NCBI RefSeq assembly: GCF_900091515.1 | Contig: NZ_LT607410.1 | Location: forward strand, 3,286,001-3,350,000 | From: Micromonospora purpureochromogenes | GTDB taxonomy: Bacteria; Actinomycetota; Actinomycetes; Mycobacteriales; Micromonosporaceae | Length of the DNA: 64,000 bases | Direction of reading: 5' to 3' | Shown here: in pieces, positions 10,662 through 18,643 of the stretch | How positions within the stretch are numbered: position 1 is the first letter of the stretch | Layout of the letters: every line of letters starts with the position of its first letter | Notes under the pieces: model-generated | What the model saw: the letters and a program-made list of their open reading frames with translations, nothing else | The model's database searches: none | What the model was told of the DNA's origin: nothing | Program-made: the position numbers and the translations under genes

Positions 10662-11210
10662 ATGGACGGCGTGGCGGACGGCGAACGGCTGGCGGCGTCG
10701 CTCGGGGACGCTCTCGCCCGGCTCACCTTCGTCGACCTGACCACGGACGCGGTGACGGCGCGGATCATCGAATCCGTGGTCGCCTGGGCGGGTGACCAGG
10801 GCTGGCGGGTCTATCGCCGGGCGCCGAGCGTGCTGCCCCTACCGCCGCCGCTGTCCCGTCAGCAGTCGGTACTCGACGTCGCGTGTGCCCGGCCGGACGG
10901 GCCGCCCGTGGTCATCGAGGTCGACCACACGGACCGGCGTCGTACCTGGGACAAGCTGGCGGCGGAGGCGGCGGCCGGTCGCGTCGCGATCTGGGTGCGC
11001 TGGGGACCGGGGCGGTTCGGCACCGCGCCCGCGCCGATCCATCAGGTGACCTGCGAGGTGGTTCGGCGCAACGGACCGCCGGGCGCCGGTCGTCTCCACA
11101 CCCGCACCCCGGGCACCCATCGGTCGCCCCCCGAGCACTCGGCGCAGGGTGTCGGCGACACGGTCGCGGTGCGACTGCCGTTAGCGGCATTGGACGACGA
11201 GACGCCCTGA
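10662..11210 (+). CDS. Hypothetical protein, possible PD-(D/E)XK-like fold
   Basis: 182-aa soluble protein. ATG at 10662 follows a TACCCT -10-like box (10650-10655) by 6 nt, suggesting a leaderless transcript. The central part reads VVIEVDHTDRR, then TWDKLAAEA, then VAIWVRWG. An acidic-x-acidic strand, a Lys and a second hydrophobic strand resemble the core of restriction-endonuclease-like folds, but the spacing is not diagnostic. The C-terminal 40 residues are low-complexity Pro/Gly/His. Its stop lies 27 bp before the tnpB element. Confidence 0.6.
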   Translation: MDGVADGERLAASLGDALARLTFVDLTTDAVTARIIESVVAWAGDQGWRVYRRAPSVLPLPPPLSRQQSVLDVACARPDGPPVVIEVDHTDRRRTWDKLAAEAAAGRVAIWVRWGPGRFGTAPAPIHQVTCEVVRRNGPPGAGRLHTRTPGTHRSPPEHSAQGVGDTVAVRLPLAALDDETP

Positions 11211-11249
11211 GCCACCCGCCGCGCTCCCAACAATTACCACAGACCCCCT

Positions 11250-11282
11250 CGCCGAGAGTCCGTCACGAAGAGCACGTCGGCG
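11250..11282 (+). repeat. Candidate left-end hairpin of the tnpB element
   Basis: CGCCGA (11250-11255) pairs with TCGGCG (11277-11282), extended by CGT/ACG inside after an unpaired GAGTC. Y1-type elements carry imperfect subterminal hairpins with an unpaired extrahelical segment like this. Confidence 0.35.
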
Positions 11283-11361
11283 TACAGGGTGAAGACGCAG
11301 ACGCTGTCTCTGTCGGTGCGGATTTCGGATTCTGTCGTATGCCGGTGTCAGGCTGTCCGGT

Positions 11362-12597
11362 GTGCAGCTTCGTTACCGCTACCGCGTCTATCCGACTCCG
11401 GAGCAGCAGGTGTCGTTGGCGCAGGCGTTCGGGTGTGCCCGGGTGGTGTTCAACGACGGGCTGCGTGTGCGACAGCAGGCACGCGAGAACGGCGAGCCGT
11501 ACGTGTCGGACGGGGAACTGTCCAAGCGCGTCATCACCCAGGCTAAGTGCAACCCGGAACGTGCGTGGCTAACTCAGGTGTCGTCGGTCGTTCTCCAGCA
11601 GGCCCTGGCGGACCTGAATGTGGCGTACCGCAACTTCTTCGCCTCGATTACCGGCAAGCGTAAGGGCCGCGCCGTTGCTCCGCCCCGATTCCGCTCCCGG
11701 AAGGACAACAGGCAGGCGATCCGCTTCACCAGGAACTCCTGCTTCGCCGTGCTGGACAACGGCCGGCTACGCCTGCCGAAGATCGGCCACGTCCGGGTGC
11801 GCTGGTCGCGTCGGCTGCCCTCGGCTCCGTCCTCCGTGACGATCATCAAGGACGCGGCGGGTCGGTACTTTGCCTCGTTCGTGGTGGCCACGACCAAGGA
11901 CGAGAGCCTGCCACCGGCCAAGTCAGAGGTCGGCATCGACCTGGGCCTGACCCACTTCGCCGTGCTGTCCGACGGCACCAAGGTGGTGGCGCCGAAGTTC
12001 CTGCGCCGGGCCGCGCGCAAGCTCAAGCGGTTGCAGCAAGACCTGTCTAGGAAGCAGCGAGGCAGCGCGAATCGAAGGAAGGCCGTCGTGAGGGTGGCTC
12101 GCGCTCATGCCCGGGTTTCCGATACTCGGGGGGACTGGCAGCACAAACTGTCCACGGCGATCATCCGCGACAACCAAGCGGTGTACGTCGAGGACCTGTG
12201 CGTCACTGGTCTCGGCCGCACGCGGCTCGCCAAGTCGGTGCACGATGCCGGTTGGGCCAGCTTCACCGCGATGTTGGAGTACAAGGCCGCCCGATACGGC
12301 CGGACCTTCGCCCGAGTGGACCGGTTCTTCCCGTCAACCCGGATGTGCTCGCGGTGTGGGCGCATGAACGACAAACTGTCGCTTAGCGTCCGGTCGTGGA
12401 CCTGCCCCTGTGGGGCGATCCATGACCGGGACCTCAACGCGGCGATGAACGTGTTGGCCGCCGGACGGGCGGACAACAAAAACGACCGTGGAGCGCGGGT
12501 CAGACCACCAGCGATGGTGGCACCGCGCGGCGAAGCGGTAATCCACCCGGACGCTGCGTGTTCCAGGTGCAGCGTTGAGGGAATCTCCGCCGATTAG
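11362..12597 (+). CDS. tnpB: TnpB RNA-guided nuclease (OrfB_IS605)
   Basis: 411-aa TnpB from a GTG start. The N-terminal YRYRVYPTPEQQ helix-turn region is followed by a RuvC-like nuclease with an intact triad: Asp193 in GIDLGLTHF, Glu277 in VYVEDL and Asp357 in HDRDLNAAMN. A zinc ribbon (CSRCG, then CPCG) lies between the last two. TnpB proteins are programmable endonucleases guided by an RNA read from the element's own 3' end, and they help maintain the element. All catalytic residues are present and the length is normal, so it is probably active. The stop codon lies inside the right-end hairpin. Confidence 0.92.
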   Translation: MQLRYRYRVYPTPEQQVSLAQAFGCARVVFNDGLRVRQQARENGEPYVSDGELSKRVITQAKCNPERAWLTQVSSVVLQQALADLNVAYRNFFASITGKRKGRAVAPPRFRSRKDNRQAIRFTRNSCFAVLDNGRLRLPKIGHVRVRWSRRLPSAPSSVTIIKDAAGRYFASFVVATTKDESLPPAKSEVGIDLGLTHFAVLSDGTKVVAPKFLRRAARKLKRLQQDLSRKQRGSANRRKAVVRVARAHARVSDTRGDWQHKLSTAIIRDNQAVYVEDLCVTGLGRTRLAKSVHDAGWASFTAMLEYKAARYGRTFARVDRFFPSTRMCSRCGRMNDKLSLSVRSWTCPCGAIHDRDLNAAMNVLAAGRADNKNDRGARVRPPAMVAPRGEAVIHPDAACSRCSVEGISAD

Positions 12598-12614
12598 GTC
12601 GGAGAGAACGTCAA
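12551..12614 (+). ncRNA. Predicted 3' scaffold of the TnpB guide (omega) RNA
   Basis: Two stem-loops at the tnpB 3' end. ACGCTGC (12551-12557) pairs perfectly with GCAGCGT (12569-12575). TCTCCG (12584-12589) pairs with CGGAGA (12600-12605), extended by CC/GG across a bulged T. GAACGTCAA then ends the element. By analogy with known omegaRNAs, the guide would start at 12615, inside the 3' end of yciO. The fold is seen in the sequence; expression is inferred. Confidence 0.5.
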
Positions 12615-13231
12615 TCGAAGCGGGAGGGGTCGCCGGCGCCGCGACGGAGGATCTCCGCTTCGCCCTCCGAGAAGTCGATCACCGTGGTGGGCAGGGTGCC
12701 GCACTCACCGGAGTCGATCACCGCGTCGACCACGTGGTCGAGCCGCTCCTTGATCTCCCAGCCCTGCGTCATCGGTTCGGTGTCGCCCGGCATCAGCAGG
12801 GTGCTCGACACCAGCGGCTCGCCCAGCTCGGCCAGCAACGCCTGCGTCACGACGTGATCGGGGATGCGGACCCCCACGGTCTTCTTCTTCGGGTGCAGCA
12901 GCCGGCGCGGCACCTCCTTCGTCGCCGGCAGGATGAACGTGTAGCTGCCCGGGGTCGCCGCCTTCAACGACCGGAACAGGGCGTTGTTGATCTGGACGAA
13001 CTGGCCGAGCTGCGCGAAGTCCCGGCAGACCAGGGTGAAGTGGTGCCGGCTGTCGAGCTGGCGGATGTCCCGGATGCGGTCGATGCCCTCCCGGTTGCCC
13101 AGCTGACAGCCGAGGGCGAAGCACGAGTCCGTCGGGTAGGCGATCAGTCCGTTGCCGCGGACGACGTCCACCACCCGGCTGATCGTCCGTGGTTGCGGGT
13201 TGTCCGGGTGCACGTCGAAGTACGTCGCCAT
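12611..13231 (-). CDS. yciO: YciO/YrdC/Sua5-family protein (YciO type)
   Basis: 206-aa single-domain YrdC-fold protein, close to the YciO branch: starts ATYFDVHPDNPQPR and has YPTDS, HFTLVCRD, YTFILPATKEVPRRLL and TTVIDFSEG. YrdC/Sua5 enzymes make threonylcarbamoyl-AMP for tRNA t6A; YciO paralogues have weaker or uncertain activity, so the main t6A enzyme may be encoded elsewhere. An AGCCTA box (13238-13243; TAGGCT on the coding strand) ends 6 nt before the ATG, indicating a leaderless mRNA. The last codon and the stop are formed by the right end of the tnpB element. Confidence 0.88.
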   Translation of the reverse strand: MATYFDVHPDNPQPRTISRVVDVVRGNGLIAYPTDSCFALGCQLGNREGIDRIRDIRQLDSRHHFTLVCRDFAQLGQFVQINNALFRSLKAATPGSYTFILPATKEVPRRLLHPKKKTVGVRIPDHVVTQALLAELGEPLVSSTLLMPGDTEPMTQGWEIKERLDHVVDAVIDSGECGTLPTTVIDFSEGEAEILRRGAGDPSRFD

Positions 13232-13352
13232 GGCCGCAGCCTAGGCCGCGGCCCCGCCACCCGGCACCGCCGGCCTCTCGGCGGGTCTCCTTCCACCGGG
13301 CGGTGCCGGTGAGCCGGGCGCGGGAGTCGGCCGCTGCCGTTACGGTGTGAGC

Positions 13353-14324
13353 GTGGCGACGGCGGCGGAGGAGATCCGGGTCGGGGAGCGGGTGGTCCGG
13401 GTCTCCAGCCCGGACAAGCCCTACTTCCCGGAGCGAGGCCTGACCAAGCTGGACGTGGTGCGCTACTTCATCGCCGTCGGCGACGGCATCCTGCGCGCGC
13501 TGCGGGACCGGCCGACCATGCTGGAACGCTGGCCGCGCGGTGTCTTCGAGGGCGCGAAGATCGGCACCCGGCAGGACAACCGCGGCGACGCCTTCTACCA
13601 GAAGCGGCTGCCGGCCGGCGCGCCCGACTGGGTCCGCACCGCCCACATCACCTTTCCCAGCGGGCGGACGGCCGACGAGGTCGCGCCGAGCGAGCTGGCC
13701 GTGGTCATCTGGGCGGCGAACCTGGGGACGCTGCGGTTCCACCCCTGGCCGGTCTCGGCGGCGGACGTGGAACGCCCCGACCAGCTCCGCATCGACCTCG
13801 ACCCGATGCCGGGCGTCGGCTTCGACCAGGTGGTGCCGGTGGCGCACGAGGTCCGTGCCTTCCTCGACGAGCTGGGGCTGGTGGGTTACCCGAAGACCAC
13901 CGGCGGGCGGGGCCTGCACGTCTACCTGTCGATCGAGCCGAGGTGGAGTTTCGGCGAGTGCCGGCGCGCGGTGTTGGCGCTGGGCCTCCAGATGCAGCGC
14001 CGCCGCCCCGACCTGGTCACCACCACCTGGTGGCGCGAGCAGCGGGACCGGCCGGTCTTCGTCGACTACAACCAGATGGCCCGCGACCACACCATGACCT
14101 CGGCGTACTCGATCCGGCCGACGCCGGCGGCGCTGGTCTCCGCGCCGCTGGACTGGTCGGAGCTGGACGACGCCCGGCCCGAGGACTTCGACGTGGTGAG
14201 CATGCCGGCCCGGTTCGCCGGGCGCGGCGACCCGCACGCCGGCCTGGACGAGCGGCGCTTCTCGCTGCAGCCGCTGCTGGAGCTGGCCGACCGGGAGGGG
14301 CTGGCGGCCCCGCCGGAGCGCTGA
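13353..14324 (+). CDS. LigD-type polymerase domain protein (non-homologous end joining)
   Basis: 323-aa stand-alone archaeo-eukaryotic-primase-like polymerase domain (323 residues from this start). Key motifs: DKPYFPE at the N terminus, KIGTRQDNRGDAFYQKRLP, the catalytic DLDP in IDLDPMPG, GGRGLHVY, and DYNQMARDHT. In actinomycetes these enzymes add or fill nucleotides at DNA ends together with Ku and LigD. No ligase, nuclease domain or Ku gene is in the window. GTG at 13353 is preferred because TACGGT (13341-13346) ends 6 nt before it; GTG at 13347 is also possible. Confidence 0.88.
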   Translation: MATAAEEIRVGERVVRVSSPDKPYFPERGLTKLDVVRYFIAVGDGILRALRDRPTMLERWPRGVFEGAKIGTRQDNRGDAFYQKRLPAGAPDWVRTAHITFPSGRTADEVAPSELAVVIWAANLGTLRFHPWPVSAADVERPDQLRIDLDPMPGVGFDQVVPVAHEVRAFLDELGLVGYPKTTGGRGLHVYLSIEPRWSFGECRRAVLALGLQMQRRRPDLVTTTWWREQRDRPVFVDYNQMARDHTMTSAYSIRPTPAALVSAPLDWSELDDARPEDFDVVSMPARFAGRGDPHAGLDERRFSLQPLLELADREGLAAPPER

Positions 14325-14351
14325 CGGGTCACCGCCAGGGGCGCTGAGGGA

Positions 14352-14858
14352 TCACTGCCAGGGGTTTTGCGCGCCGGTGAACTCCTCGAAGACCAGCCAG
14401 CTGCGGGTGGACAGCACCCCGGCGATGCCCTGCACCCGCTCCAGCACCACGTCGCGCAGGGTGGCGTTGTCGGGCGCGCGGACCAGGGCGAGGACGTCGT
14501 GTTCGCCGCTGAGCAGCGCCACGTGCTCGACGTAGCGCACCCGGGCCAGCTCCGCCGACACCTCCCGCCAGGTGTTCTGCTGGATGGTCAGGGCGATGTA
14601 CGCCGAGGTGCCCAGGCCGGCCGGCTCGGGCGCCACCTGCGCCCGGAACCCGGTGATCACCCCCTCGCGCACCAGCCGCTCCACCCGCGCGTACGCGTTG
14701 GTGCGCGAGACGTGCACGCGTTCGGCCAGCGTACGGATGGAGAGCCGGCCGTCGCGGACCAGCTCGTCGAGGATGCGGCGGTCCACCTCGTCCAGCGGAC
14801 CGGCCGAACGTCCCGTTCCACCGGGCAGGCCCGCCTCCGGGGAGGTCTCCTGGCTCAC
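14352..14858 (-). CDS. bkdR: Lrp/AsnC-family regulator, BkdR-like
   Basis: 168-aa regulator. N-terminal winged helix-turn-helix (LDEVDRRILDELVRDGRLSI, with recognition helix VSRTNAYARVERL), then a RAM/AsnC ligand-binding domain (AYIALTIQQN, HDVLALVRA). It is divergent from the branched-chain ketoacid dehydrogenase operon, with 105 bp between the starts, the classical position of a branched-chain-amino-acid-responsive BkdR. It probably binds this intergenic region and senses Val/Leu/Ile or their keto acids (inference from the family). Confidence 0.88.
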   Translation of the reverse strand: MSQETSPEAGLPGGTGRSAGPLDEVDRRILDELVRDGRLSIRTLAERVHVSRTNAYARVERLVREGVITGFRAQVAPEPAGLGTSAYIALTIQQNTWREVSAELARVRYVEHVALLSGEHDVLALVRAPDNATLRDVVLERVQGIAGVLSTRSWLVFEEFTGAQNPWQ

Positions 14859-14963
14859 ATCAGCCTCCTCGGGATGCCATTCATCCCACGTTCACCGCGC
14901 ATCTTGAGTCAATCATCCGACAGCAGGAGCATAAGGCCACCACACGTCCAGGAGGTCCCCGCC

Positions 14964-16136
14964 GTGACGACCACACCCCAGGCGGTCCGCAGGGCATCCC
15001 CGCGCACCCGCCGGCCGGCCACCCCGGCCGCGCCCGAGAAGTCCGCCGGCCTGCTCCCGCAGGCCGAGCCGGTCCGACTGCTCGACCCGGACGGCACGCC
15101 GCTGCCGTCCCGCGCCGACTACGCCGAGCCGCCCGTCGAGGCGCTGCGCGAGATGTACCGCCGGATGGTGGTCGGTCGTCGCTTCGACACCCAGGCCACC
15201 GCCCTGACCAAGCAGGGCCGGCTCGCCGTCTACCCGTCCTCGCGCGGCCAGGAGGCCTGCCAGGTCGGGGCGACCCTCGCCGTGCGCGACACCGACTGGG
15301 TCTTCCCCACCTACCGCGAGTCGATGGCGCTGGTCAGCCGGGGCATCGACCCGGTCGAGGTGCTCACCCTGCTGCGCGGCGACTGGCACTGCGGGTACGA
15401 CCCGACGCAGGTGCACACCGCGCCGCAGTGCACTCCGCTGGCGACCCAGTGCGTGCACGCAGCCGGGCTCGCCTACGGCGAGTCGTACCAGGGCCGGGAC
15501 ACGGTGGCGCTGGCCTTCATCGGCGACGGCGCCACCAGCGAGGGCGACTTCCACGAGGGGGTCAACTTCGCCGCCGTGTTCAAGGCCCCGGTCGTCTACT
15601 TCGTGCAGAACAACAAGTACGCGATCAGCGTGCCGCTGTCCCGGCAGACCGCCGCGCCGAGCCTGGCCTACAAGGGCGTCGGCTACGGGGTGCCCAGCGA
15701 GCAGGTCGACGGCAACGACCCGGTGGCGGTGCTGGCGGTGCTCACCCGCGCGGTGGCGCACGCCCGGGCCGGTCACGGGCCGTTCCTGGTCGAGGCGCAC
15801 ACCTACCGGATGGAGCCGCACACCAACGCCGACGACGCCACCCGGTACCGCGACGCCGACGAGGTCGAGGCCTGGCGCGACCGCGACCCGGTGGCCCGGC
15901 TGGAGACGTACCTGCGCAACCGGGGCGCGCTCGACGACGCGGCGGTGGCCGCGATCGCCGAGGAGGCCGAGGCGTACGCCGCCGACCTGCGCGACCGGAT
16001 GAACGCCCAGCCCACGGTCGACCCGCTCAGCCTCTTCGACCACGTCTACGCCGAGCCGACCCCGCAGCTGGTCGAGCAGCGCGAGCAGGTCCGCGCCGAG
16101 CTGGCCGCCGCCCGCGACGAGGAGGGGGACGCCTGA
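14964..16136 (+). CDS. bkdA: Branched-chain 2-oxoacid dehydrogenase E1 alpha
   Basis: 390-aa thiamine-diphosphate decarboxylase subunit. GTG start with AGGAGG at 14950-14955. The TPP/Mg motif is GDGATSEGDFHEG, followed by the NNKYAISVP segment and the phosphorylation-loop-like HTYRMEPHTNADD region. It decarboxylates 2-oxo acids from Val, Leu and Ile and passes the acyl group to E2 lipoamide, providing branched CoA starters for fatty acid synthesis. Assignment to branched-chain rather than pyruvate rests on the BkdR neighbour and the alpha/beta split. The stop overlaps the E1 beta start by 1 nt. Confidence 0.9.
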   Translation: MTTTPQAVRRASPRTRRPATPAAPEKSAGLLPQAEPVRLLDPDGTPLPSRADYAEPPVEALREMYRRMVVGRRFDTQATALTKQGRLAVYPSSRGQEACQVGATLAVRDTDWVFPTYRESMALVSRGIDPVEVLTLLRGDWHCGYDPTQVHTAPQCTPLATQCVHAAGLAYGESYQGRDTVALAFIGDGATSEGDFHEGVNFAAVFKAPVVYFVQNNKYAISVPLSRQTAAPSLAYKGVGYGVPSEQVDGNDPVAVLAVLTRAVAHARAGHGPFLVEAHTYRMEPHTNADDATRYRDADEVEAWRDRDPVARLETYLRNRGALDDAAVAAIAEEAEAYAADLRDRMNAQPTVDPLSLFDHVYAEPTPQLVEQREQVRAELAAARDEEGDA

Positions 16137-17152
16137 TGGCCACCATGACCATGGCGAAGGCGCTCAACGCCGCGCTCGCCGACGCGATGCTCGACGACGA
16201 CCGGGTGGTCGTCTTCGGCGAGGACGTCGGGCAGCTCGGCGGCGTCTTCCGGATCACCGACGGGCTCCAGGCCCGCTTCGGCGACAAGCGCTGCTTCGAC
16301 ACCCCGCTGGCCGAGGCCGGCATCGTCGGTTTCGCCGTCGGGCTGGCCATGTCCGGGCTGCGCCCGGTGGTGGAGATGCAGTTCGACGCGTTCGCGTACC
16401 CGGCCTTCGAGCAGATCGCCTCGCACGTGGCGAAGCTGCGCAACCGTACCCGCGGCGCGCTGAGCGTGCCGATCGTGATCCGGGTGCCCTACGCCGGCGG
16501 CATCGGCGGGGTGGAGCACCACTGCGACTCGTCCGAGGCGTACTACGCGCACACCCCGGGCCTGAAGGTGGTCACCCCGGCCACCGTCGAGGACGCGTAC
16601 TCGCTGCTGCGCCAGGCGATCGACGACCCCGACCCGGTCGTGTTCATGGAGCCGAAGAAGCTCTACTTCTCCAGCGCCGAGGCGGAGCTGCCCACGACCA
16701 CCGCGCCGTTCGGCCGCGCGGTCGTGCGCCGGCCCGGCACCGACGCCACCCTGGTCGCGTACGGCCCGGCGGTGCCGGTCGCGCTGGAGGCCGCCGAGGC
16801 CGCCCGCGAGGAGGGCTGGGACCTGGAGGTCGTCGACGTGCGCACCATCGTGCCGTTCGACGACGAGACGGTCGCCGCCTCGGTCCGCCGGACCGGCCGG
16901 TGCGTGGTGATCCAGGAGGCGCAGGGCTTCGCCGGTGTCGGCGCGGAGATCGCCGCCCGGGTGCAGGAGCGCTGCTTCCACGCCCTGCACGCCCCGGTGC
17001 TGCGGGTGTCCGGCCTGGACATCCCGTACCCGGCGCCGATGCTGGAGCACACCCACCTGCCCTCGGTGGACCGGGTGCTGGACACGGTGGCCCGCCTCCA
17101 GTGGGACGACCAGCCCGACCCGCGCTGGCTGCCGCAGGGGAGCGCGGCGTGA
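16136..17152 (+). CDS. bkdB: Branched-chain 2-oxoacid dehydrogenase E1 beta
   Basis: 338-aa transketolase-like beta subunit. Contains FGEDVGQLGGVF, the LAEAGIVGFAVGLA segment, MQFDAFAYPAFEQI, the RVPYAGGIGGVEHHCDSSEAYY TPP-pocket region and a C-terminal transketolase domain (VVDVRTIVPFD). It forms an alpha2beta2 heterotetramer with the preceding product. The ATG overlaps the E1 alpha TGA; a second ATG at 16145 is a possible alternative. It ends in a GTGA overlap with E2, so the three genes are translationally coupled. Confidence 0.92.
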   Translation: MATMTMAKALNAALADAMLDDDRVVVFGEDVGQLGGVFRITDGLQARFGDKRCFDTPLAEAGIVGFAVGLAMSGLRPVVEMQFDAFAYPAFEQIASHVAKLRNRTRGALSVPIVIRVPYAGGIGGVEHHCDSSEAYYAHTPGLKVVTPATVEDAYSLLRQAIDDPDPVVFMEPKKLYFSSAEAELPTTTAPFGRAVVRRPGTDATLVAYGPAVPVALEAAEAAREEGWDLEVVDVRTIVPFDDETVAASVRRTGRCVVIQEAQGFAGVGAEIAARVQERCFHALHAPVLRVSGLDIPYPAPMLEHTHLPSVDRVLDTVARLQWDDQPDPRWLPQGSAA

Positions 17153-18534
17153 CCACGGTGGAGCGGACGCAGGTCTTCCTCCTGCCTGACCTGGGCGAGG
17201 GGCTGAGCGAGGCCGAGATCGTGGAGTGGCGGGTCGCCGTGGGCGACGTGGTCACGGTGGACCAGAGCGTGGTCGAGGTGGAGACCGCCAAGGCGGTCGT
17301 CGACGTGCCCTGCCCGTACGCCGGCCGGGTGGTCGCCCTGCACGGCGCGGCGGGTGAGGTGCGCCCGGTCGGCCAACCCCTGATCACCATCGCGCCGCTG
17401 GACGGCGACGGCGGCGAGCCGGTTGGGCACGCCACCTACCGCGAGGAGGAGCGGGCCGGCTCCGGCAACGTGCTGATCGGGTACGGCACCGGGCACGCCG
17501 GCGCCGGCCGGCGCCGGCGCCGCCCCCGGTTGGCGCTGGCCCCCGAGCCCACCGCCCCGTCGAGCGGCGACCCGACCGCCGCGCGGACCGACCCGCCGGC
17601 GCACGCCGCGCCGGCCGGACCGCCCGCGGACCGGGCGCCGACGGCGGCGCTGGTCATCTCGCCGATCGTGCGTCGGCTGGCCCGGGAACGCGGGGTGGAC
17701 CTCGCCTCGGTCCGAGGCACCGGCACCGGCGGCGTGATCCGCCGCGCCGACGTGGAGGCGGCCGCCGCCGCGCCGGCCACCCGGCTCGCGGCGGTGCCGG
17801 AACAGCCCGCCGCGCACGTCGGGCTCGCCCCGGCCGACGGGCAGGACGTGGTCATCCCCCTCACCGGCATCCGCAAGGTGATCGCCGACAAGCTCTCCCG
17901 CAGCCGGCGGGAGATTCCCGAGGTGACCATCTGGGTGGACGTGGACGCCACCGGGCTGCTCGAGACCCGGGCGGCCATCAACGCCGCCACCCCGGACGCG
18001 CCGGTGAGCATCCTGGCCCTGCTGGCCCGGATCTGCCTCAGCGGGCTGCGGCGGTTCCCGCAGCTCAACGCGCACGTCGACACCGAGGGGCAGCGGATCG
18101 TCCAGTCGGCCGGGGTGCACCTGGGCATCGCCGCGCAGACCGACCGGGGCCTGGTCGTCCCGGTGCTGCGCGACGCCCAGCGGCTCACCACCCGGGAGCT
18201 GGCCGCCGCGCTGGTGGAGACCACCGCCGCGGCCCGGGCCGGCACGCTGCCGCCGGCCCGGCTGACCGGCGGCACGTTCACCCTCAACAACTACGGGGTG
18301 TTCGGGGTGGACGGCTCGACGCCGATCATCAACCACCCGGAGGCGGCCCTGCTCGGGGTGGGCCGGATCGTGGACAAGCCCTGGGTGGTCGACGGGCAGC
18401 TCGCGGTGCGCAAGGTGACCCAGCTCAGCCTCACCTTCGACCACCGGGTCTGTGACGGTGGCGTGGCGGGCGGCTTCCTGCGGCACGTCGCCGACTGCGT
18501 CGAGCAGCCGGCGCTGCTGGTGGCGAACGTCTGA
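17149..18534 (+). CDS. bkdC: Branched-chain 2-oxoacid dehydrogenase E2 (dihydrolipoamide acyltransferase)
   Basis: 461-aa E2 core protein. The lipoyl domain (residues 1-85) has lipoylated Lys48 in VETAKAVVDV. After a variable Ala/Pro linker come the peripheral-subunit-binding domain (SPIVRRLARERG, VRGTGTGGVIRRADV) and the catalytic domain with His432 and Asp436 in DHRVCDGG. It transfers branched acyl groups from lipoamide to CoA. E3 is not encoded here and is presumably shared with other complexes. A strong terminator follows immediately. Confidence 0.93.
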   Translation: MTTVERTQVFLLPDLGEGLSEAEIVEWRVAVGDVVTVDQSVVEVETAKAVVDVPCPYAGRVVALHGAAGEVRPVGQPLITIAPLDGDGGEPVGHATYREEERAGSGNVLIGYGTGHAGAGRRRRRPRLALAPEPTAPSSGDPTAARTDPPAHAAPAGPPADRAPTAALVISPIVRRLARERGVDLASVRGTGTGGVIRRADVEAAAAAPATRLAAVPEQPAAHVGLAPADGQDVVIPLTGIRKVIADKLSRSRREIPEVTIWVDVDATGLLETRAAINAATPDAPVSILALLARICLSGLRRFPQLNAHVDTEGQRIVQSAGVHLGIAAQTDRGLVVPVLRDAQRLTTRELAAALVETTAAARAGTLPPARLTGGTFTLNNYGVFGVDGSTPIINHPEAALLGVGRIVDKPWVVDGQLAVRKVTQLSLTFDHRVCDGGVAGGFLRHVADCVEQPALLVANV

Positions 18535-18540
18535 CCGCCC

Positions 18541-18576
18541 GGCCCCGGCCCCGGCCCGTCGTCCGGGGCCGGGGCC
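18541..18576 (+). terminator. Perfect 14-bp hairpin ending the bkd operon
   Basis: GGCCCCGGCCCCGG (18541-18554) pairs with CCGGGGCCGGGGCC (18563-18576) around an 8-nt loop, 7 bp after the bkdC stop codon. Confidence 0.8.
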
Positions 18577-18643
18577 GTTCCGGCCCTGTTTCCCCCCTGG
18601 CGGACCGGGAATGCGAGCCCGGTGGTCCGAGGGGAGAAATCAG

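Larger units (their letters stand above)
11238..12614 (+). mobile_element. IS200/IS605-like element carrying only tnpB
   Basis: 1,377-bp candidate element. The left end follows TTAC (11234-11237), an imperfect subterminal hairpin lies at 11250-11282, and the right end finishes with a hairpin and TCAA (12611-12614). This is the IS608-type layout: insertion 3' to TTAC, right end TCAA. No tnpA (Y1 transposase) is present, so mobility would need one in trans. The right boundary supplies the stop codon of the antisense yciO gene. The left boundary is the less certain one. Confidence 0.55.
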
